Source of the DNA: JANLSO01 sp031362405
GTDB lineage: Bacteria; Actinomycetota; Thermoleophilia; Miltoncostaeales; Miltoncostaeaceae
Direction: 5' to 3'
Assembly (NCBI GenBank): GCA_031362405.1
Contig: JANLSO010000016.1
Coordinates: 1-43,418 of the forward strand
Length of the DNA: 43,418 nucleotides
Of the stretch, positions 40,252-43,418 are shown in pieces (position 1 is the first letter of the stretch; every line of letters starts with the position of its first letter). A program made the position numbers and the translations under genes. The notes under the pieces were generated by a model. It was not told the DNA's origin, made no database searches, and saw nothing but the letters and a program-made list of their open reading frames with translations.

Positions 40252-42534
40252 TCAGACGGTGAGGGTAGATGACGAGGCGGCTTCGGCGTCGAGTCGAGTC
40301 GCCTCGCGGATCTCGAACGCGTGCACGGCGACGATGAACAGCTGGGTCTCCTCGACCAGAATCCGCGCCGGCTCGGGTTCGTATGCGACCGGTCCGTTGG
40401 CGTGGCGATCGAGCAGGGCTCGGGCGAACTTGCCGTGGGCGAAGCGATCGAAGAACCGCTTGGTGTCGTAGAAGCGCGTGCGGAACTCGGAGACGATGCC
40501 GTCGGGGTCGCCGGGGGCGTCGTACCATTCGGTGCGCACCAGGGCGTGGGCGGCCTCGAGCATGGCGGTATAGGCCCGCTCGTCGGCGCGCTCGTAGTCC
40601 TTCTCCTCGAGCGCCACGTCAGCCTCGAACGCGATGCTTTCGGCGATCGACAGCTGCATCTCGGAGCGTCCGACGACCTCGCCGGCGCATTCGCCGATAC
40701 CGATGTCGCCCACCGAGTACTCACGCGAGTCGGCCCAGTCGACGTAGTACGACGGGTCGACGTCATGTGCGGGGACGGGCTTGAGATCGGCGATCAGGGC
40801 ACCGAGTTCCTTCTTACCCAGGCGCGCGATGAAGTCTTGGAAGCCCTCGCCGCTCTCACGACCGGCGACGTAGCGGCTGGTGATCGCCTGCACGACATCC
40901 GGGATCCGTTTACTGGGGATGGCACCGATCGGCATGCCGTACGAGCCGGCGTTCTCCTGCCAGCGACCCCCGAGGACAACCTGGAAGTGGGGCACGGTGT
41001 AGCCGTCGATCTTGCGACTGTTACCGAAGAAGCCGATGTCGGCGACGTGGTGTTGGCCACACGAGTTGAAGCAACCGGAGACCTTGATCCGCAGGTTGCG
41101 CACGGCTTCGTCCATCGTGAACTGGGTTGCGGCCAGGCGGGTCCGCAGCTCGCCGGCAAGACCACGCGAGGAGGCGATGCCGAGCTTGCAGGTGTCGGTA
41201 CCGGGGCAGGCCGTGACGTCGAGGATCGTTCCCGCGCCGGCCTCGCTGATCCCCGCGCCGACCAGGTCGGTGTAGAGCGCGGGCAGGTCGGCCTCGCTGA
41301 CCCAGCGCAGCACGATGTTCTGCTCGACCGTGGTGCGGACGGCGTCGCCGACGTACTTACGGGCGATGTCGGCCAGCAGACGCGTCTGCTCGGAGGTGAT
41401 GTCCCCGAGCGGCAGGGCGATCGTCGCGACCGCGTAGCCCTCTTGGCGCTGGGCGTAGACGTTGCTTGCGAGCCATGTGTCGAAACCCTCGGGGCGCGCG
41501 GCACCGTTCAGGGCGGCAGCGCGACGGACCGGCTGCTCGGCGCGGTCGTCGATGCCCGGCAGGTAGTCGGTCCAGCGCGGGTCGTACGGGAGGATCGTGC
41601 GCTCCTCGTCGACCAGGCGCGTGAACTCCTCGATGCCGAGCTTCGAGACGAGGAACTTGATGCGGGCCCGGTTGCGGTTCTTCTTCTCTCCCAGGCGCCC
41701 ATAGACCCGGCCGATGGCCTGCGAGACGGGAAGCAGCTCGGTGGCGGGAAGCCACTCGTAGAGCAGCTTGGCCTGGTGAGGGGTGGTGCCGAGGCCGCCA
41801 CCGACCCACATCGAAAAGCCCCGGGTCGGCACACCGTCGACGTCGCGGACCTCAGCGATGGCACCGAAGTCGTGCATCATCACAAGGCCACAGGCCTCGC
41901 CGGCGCAGCCCGAGAACGCGATCTTGAACTTGCGACCGAAGTCTTGGCAGTCGGGGTGGCCGAGCAGGAATTTGAACATCGCGTCGGCGTACTCGGTGAC
42001 GTCGAACGCCTCGGTTTTGCAGACGCCGGCGATCGGGCAGCCGGTGATGTTGCGCACGCCGTTGCCACAGGCCTCGCGGGTGGTGATGTCGACCGCCGCC
42101 AGGCGCCGCATCAGCGTGGGCGTGTCGTCGAGGTGCACGAAGTGCAGTTGGACGTCTTGGCGCGTGGTGATGTGGAGGATTCCGTCGGAGTGCTCTTCCG
42201 CGCACTCGGCCAGCACATCCAGCTGCTCAGCGGTCACGCCGCCGTAGGGAAGCTTGATGCGCACCATGCCGGGCGCGTCCCAGAAGGTCTCCGGACCCTT
42301 GGTGAGGTCGGTCGGGAACTCGATGCTGCGGCTCGCTACGCCGTCATGACGGTGGCCGTTGTCGTAGCGCTGACCGTAGGCCCCGCGGCGGAGACGCGTC
42401 TCGGCGAAGACCCGCTCGTCGATCTTGCCCTGGCGACGTAGCTCCATCTGGGCTTCGAAGAGATCGATCTCCTCGGCGAGATCGGCCGGCATCGCTTCGG
42501 CGAGGCGGTTCTTCCAGTCGTTTGCGCTGCTCAT
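40252..42534 (-). CDS. Siroheme nitrite/sulfite reductase with C-terminal HEPN-like domain
   Basis: ATG 42534 gives 760 residues (GTG 42570 would add 12). Residues about 60-600 form two ferredoxin-like plus siroheme/4Fe-4S half-domains, with TRQDVQLHFVHL, GNGVRNITGCPIAGVC and FSGCAGEACGL in the first half. The cluster ligands in the second half are C443-x5-C449 (ACPGTDTCKLG) and C488-x3-C492 (SGCFNSCGQH). It reduces sulfite to sulfide or nitrite to ammonia with six electrons, probably from ferredoxin; the substrate cannot be decided from the sequence. Residues about 625-745 add an all-helical HEPN-like domain with an R-x6-H motif (R693-H700), absent from classical enzymes. First gene of a two-gene operon. 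Confidence 0.9.
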   Translation of the reverse strand: MSSANDWKNRLAEAMPADLAEEIDLFEAQMELRRQGKIDERVFAETRLRRGAYGQRYDNGHRHDGVASRSIEFPTDLTKGPETFWDAPGMVRIKLPYGGVTAEQLDVLAECAEEHSDGILHITTRQDVQLHFVHLDDTPTLMRRLAAVDITTREACGNGVRNITGCPIAGVCKTEAFDVTEYADAMFKFLLGHPDCQDFGRKFKIAFSGCAGEACGLVMMHDFGAIAEVRDVDGVPTRGFSMWVGGGLGTTPHQAKLLYEWLPATELLPVSQAIGRVYGRLGEKKNRNRARIKFLVSKLGIEEFTRLVDEERTILPYDPRWTDYLPGIDDRAEQPVRRAAALNGAARPEGFDTWLASNVYAQRQEGYAVATIALPLGDITSEQTRLLADIARKYVGDAVRTTVEQNIVLRWVSEADLPALYTDLVGAGISEAGAGTILDVTACPGTDTCKLGIASSRGLAGELRTRLAATQFTMDEAVRNLRIKVSGCFNSCGQHHVADIGFFGNSRKIDGYTVPHFQVVLGGRWQENAGSYGMPIGAIPSKRIPDVVQAITSRYVAGRESGEGFQDFIARLGKKELGALIADLKPVPAHDVDPSYYVDWADSREYSVGDIGIGECAGEVVGRSEMQLSIAESIAFEADVALEEKDYERADERAYTAMLEAAHALVRTEWYDAPGDPDGIVSEFRTRFYDTKRFFDRFAHGKFARALLDRHANGPVAYEPEPARILVEETQLFIVAVHAFEIREATRLDAEAASSSTLTV

Positions 42535-42595
42535 CGGGACGTCACTCGCTCCGGAATCGGGGACGGTCACGGGTCGCTATCGGCGCCGCGGGCGG

Positions 42596-42613
42596 GGAAA
42601 TTACCAGATTTCC
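42596..42613. promoter_or_regulatory. Operator-like palindrome upstream of the reductase
   Basis: GGAAAT-TACCAG-ATTTCC is a perfect 6-6-6 inverted repeat, 62-79 bp before the reductase ATG and the only AT-rich patch in the region. Size and layout suit a dimeric regulator, for example of the Rrf2 type common in sulfur and nitrogen control; the regulator is not in this window. Confidence 0.4.
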
Positions 42614-42663
42614 TCCATCATTACGGCGTTTTGGGCTCGAAGACGCATGCTTCACGCCGCACC

Positions 42664-42699
42664 GTCACATCTGGTGCCTGGCACCCATGGTGACATTTC
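42664..42699 (+). repeat. REP-like palindromic repeat, copy 1
   Basis: GTCACATCTGGTGCCTGGCA and the following bases to 42699 share with copy 2 the core GGTGCCTGGCACC, the flank GGTGACATTTC and the leading GTCAC. The arms differ at three to four positions, so pairing is imperfect outside the 13-bp core. Confidence 0.75.
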
Positions 42700-42819
42700 G
42701 GGTCGCGGATGTTGACCTCACGCCGGCCGATACGAAGCCGAGACGCCTGGCGCTCACACGCACAATGGGTACTTTCCCCTGCTCCACGAGGATTCTTTGG
42801 CGACCGCGAGACAGCGACG

Positions 42820-42852
42820 TGTCACCACCGGTGCCTGGCACCGGTGGTGACA
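42820..42852 (+). repeat. REP-like palindromic repeat, copy 2
   Basis: TGTCACCACCGGTGCC (42820-42835) and GGCACCGGTGGTGACA (42837-42852) are exact reverse complements around a single T, a 33-bp near-perfect palindrome, followed by TTTC. It lies in direct orientation to copy 1, about 155 bp away. GTGCCTGGCAC-type palindromes remind me of repeats moved by REP-associated (IS200-like) transposases; no such gene is in the window. Confidence 0.85.
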
Positions 42853-42940
42853 TTTCCCGGTAGGTCTCCCGTTGGCGCGGCGGCTGGGGCGGGTCTGTGG
42901 GGAGCTCTCGTGCCCATTCGTAGCCGCCGTCGGAATTGGA

Positions 42941-43285
42941 TCATGCCGGGCCCCATATCTGCTCGATCGAAGGGAACATGCTGATCGCGTCCGGCTGAGA
43001 CATCGCGCTGGCAGTGAGTTGGTAGCTGTCCGGGTTGGCGCCACATCCGCGGAGGGCTGCGACAACGGCTTCGACAGCGTCTTCTTCCGCTTCAGCGCAG
43101 CCTTCGGCCGAGACGATGACCTGGACCTCGATGACCGGGCCCGCATTGCACGAGACGGCTCCGCCGAAAGGCGCGAGCAGACCTTCCGCGCTAAGCGTCT
43201 CCTCCAAAGCATCGGGGAGGCCTTTCTGAACCGAGAGGTCCGCGACGCATTCGGCGAAAACCCACCATTGCTCGTTGCTGCTCAA
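42941..43285 (-). CDS. Small unknown protein
   Basis: TTG 43285 opens a 114-residue frame; no ATG or GTG fits better, and the frame upstream runs into poly-G-derived sequence. The chain looks real: SSNEQWWVFAECVADLSVQKG, then ALEETLSAEGLLAPFGGAVSC, VIEVQVIVSAEGCAEAEEDA and the end ISMFPSIEQIWGPA. It is acidic and soluble, with three to four cysteines and no signal peptide. I do not recognise the family, though it resembles small actinobacterial proteins with a ferredoxin-like alpha/beta layout. Confidence 0.6.
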   Translation of the reverse strand: MSSNEQWWVFAECVADLSVQKGLPDALEETLSAEGLLAPFGGAVSCNAGPVIEVQVIVSAEGCAEAEEDAVEAVVAALRGCGANPDSYQLTASAMSQPDAISMFPSIEQIWGPA

Positions 43286-43350
43286 AGTGGCCCCCGAGCT
43301 TGCGTGCCTGTACGGTGGCCGGCCGCGGTTATGGGCGCCGCTGGTTGTTC

Positions 43351-43404
43351 GGAGGGGGGGGTACCACGGGGGGGGGGGGGGGCGCGCCGGGGCTCGGGGG
43401 GGGC
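43351..43404. repeat. Poly-G low-complexity contig end
   Basis: Runs of 8, 18 and 8 consecutive G with few other bases precede the end of the window. This is atypical of coding or intergenic DNA here and is most simply a sequencing or assembly artefact at a contig end. Confidence 0.7.
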
Positions 43405-43418
43405 ACGTGATCACACAT

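Noticed and set aside
40321..42441. 706-residue open frame on the plus strand
   Set aside because: Fully antisense to the nitrite/sulfite reductase; composition is Val/Gly/Asp/Ala/Arg-heavy with no domain. Long antisense frames are expected at this GC content.
1..43418. CRISPR arrays, rRNA genes, complete insertion sequences
   Set aside because: No regularly spaced direct repeats, no rRNA sequence and no transposase with terminal repeats were recognised.

Overview
The window is high-GC actinobacterial DNA. Gene content and style suggest Thermoleophilia/Solirubrobacterales: many secreted beta-propeller, PKD and Ig-like proteins ending in Arg/Val-rich beta-strand tails, a B12-type ribonucleotide reductase next to nrdR, DUF2339 and RDD membrane proteins, and a CopC-like protein. 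This assignment is inference from style, not a taxonomic test. The left edge cuts an integrase. The right edge runs into degenerate poly-G, so the window may be a whole draft contig.

Layout. 1-513: end of an integrated element (3' part of a tyrosine recombinase, a 3' half-tRNA that looks like an attachment site, a bidirectional terminator). 537-6440: mostly minus-strand secreted and membrane genes (PD40 propeller protein, CopC-like protein, small membrane protein, nitroreductase, PKD protein) interrupted by two frame-broken secreted-protein genes. 6552-9041: NlpC/P60 cell-wall hydrolase facing an ECF sigma/anti-sigma pair. 9098-11925: a short tyrosine recombinase, a PAS-only sensor and a lone receiver. 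12007-13865: STAS protein plus an ArgH-like lyase. 13933-16725: small membrane protein, ilvD, methyltransferase. 16789-20973: secreted sugar-dehydrogenase-like protein and an OmpR-type two-component system. 21054-26209: CcdA, a secreted pentapeptide-repeat protein, decayed genes, a BI-1 family protein, an ATP-grasp enzyme and another unclear stretch.

26222-32674 (minus): nrdJ carrying a 406-residue intein, nrdR overlapping it, then upstream two tandem, translationally coupled type I signal peptidases and a small membrane protein. The last one shares its start site (CATG) with a divergent O-antigen-ligase-like membrane protein. 34628-39606: polyprenol-phosphate-mannose-synthase-like GT2, two alpha/beta-hydrolases (one lacking the nucleophile), a DUF2339 gene broken by three frameshifts, and an RDD protein followed by a strong terminator. 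39655-42534: siroheme nitrite/sulfite reductase with a C-terminal HEPN-like domain, and an unknown partner gene. 42535-43418: an operator-like palindrome, two copies of a REP-like palindrome, a small unknown gene, and poly-G.

The most notable items are the intein placed directly before the catalytic thiyl-radical cysteine of NrdJ, with a probably dead homing endonuclease; the reductase-HEPN fusion with its unknown partner; the paired REP-like palindromes; and the STAS/ArgH-like pair in which the lyase lacks expected catalytic residues. Several otherwise well-preserved genes are broken only by single indels, so residual assembly errors are a real alternative to gene decay.
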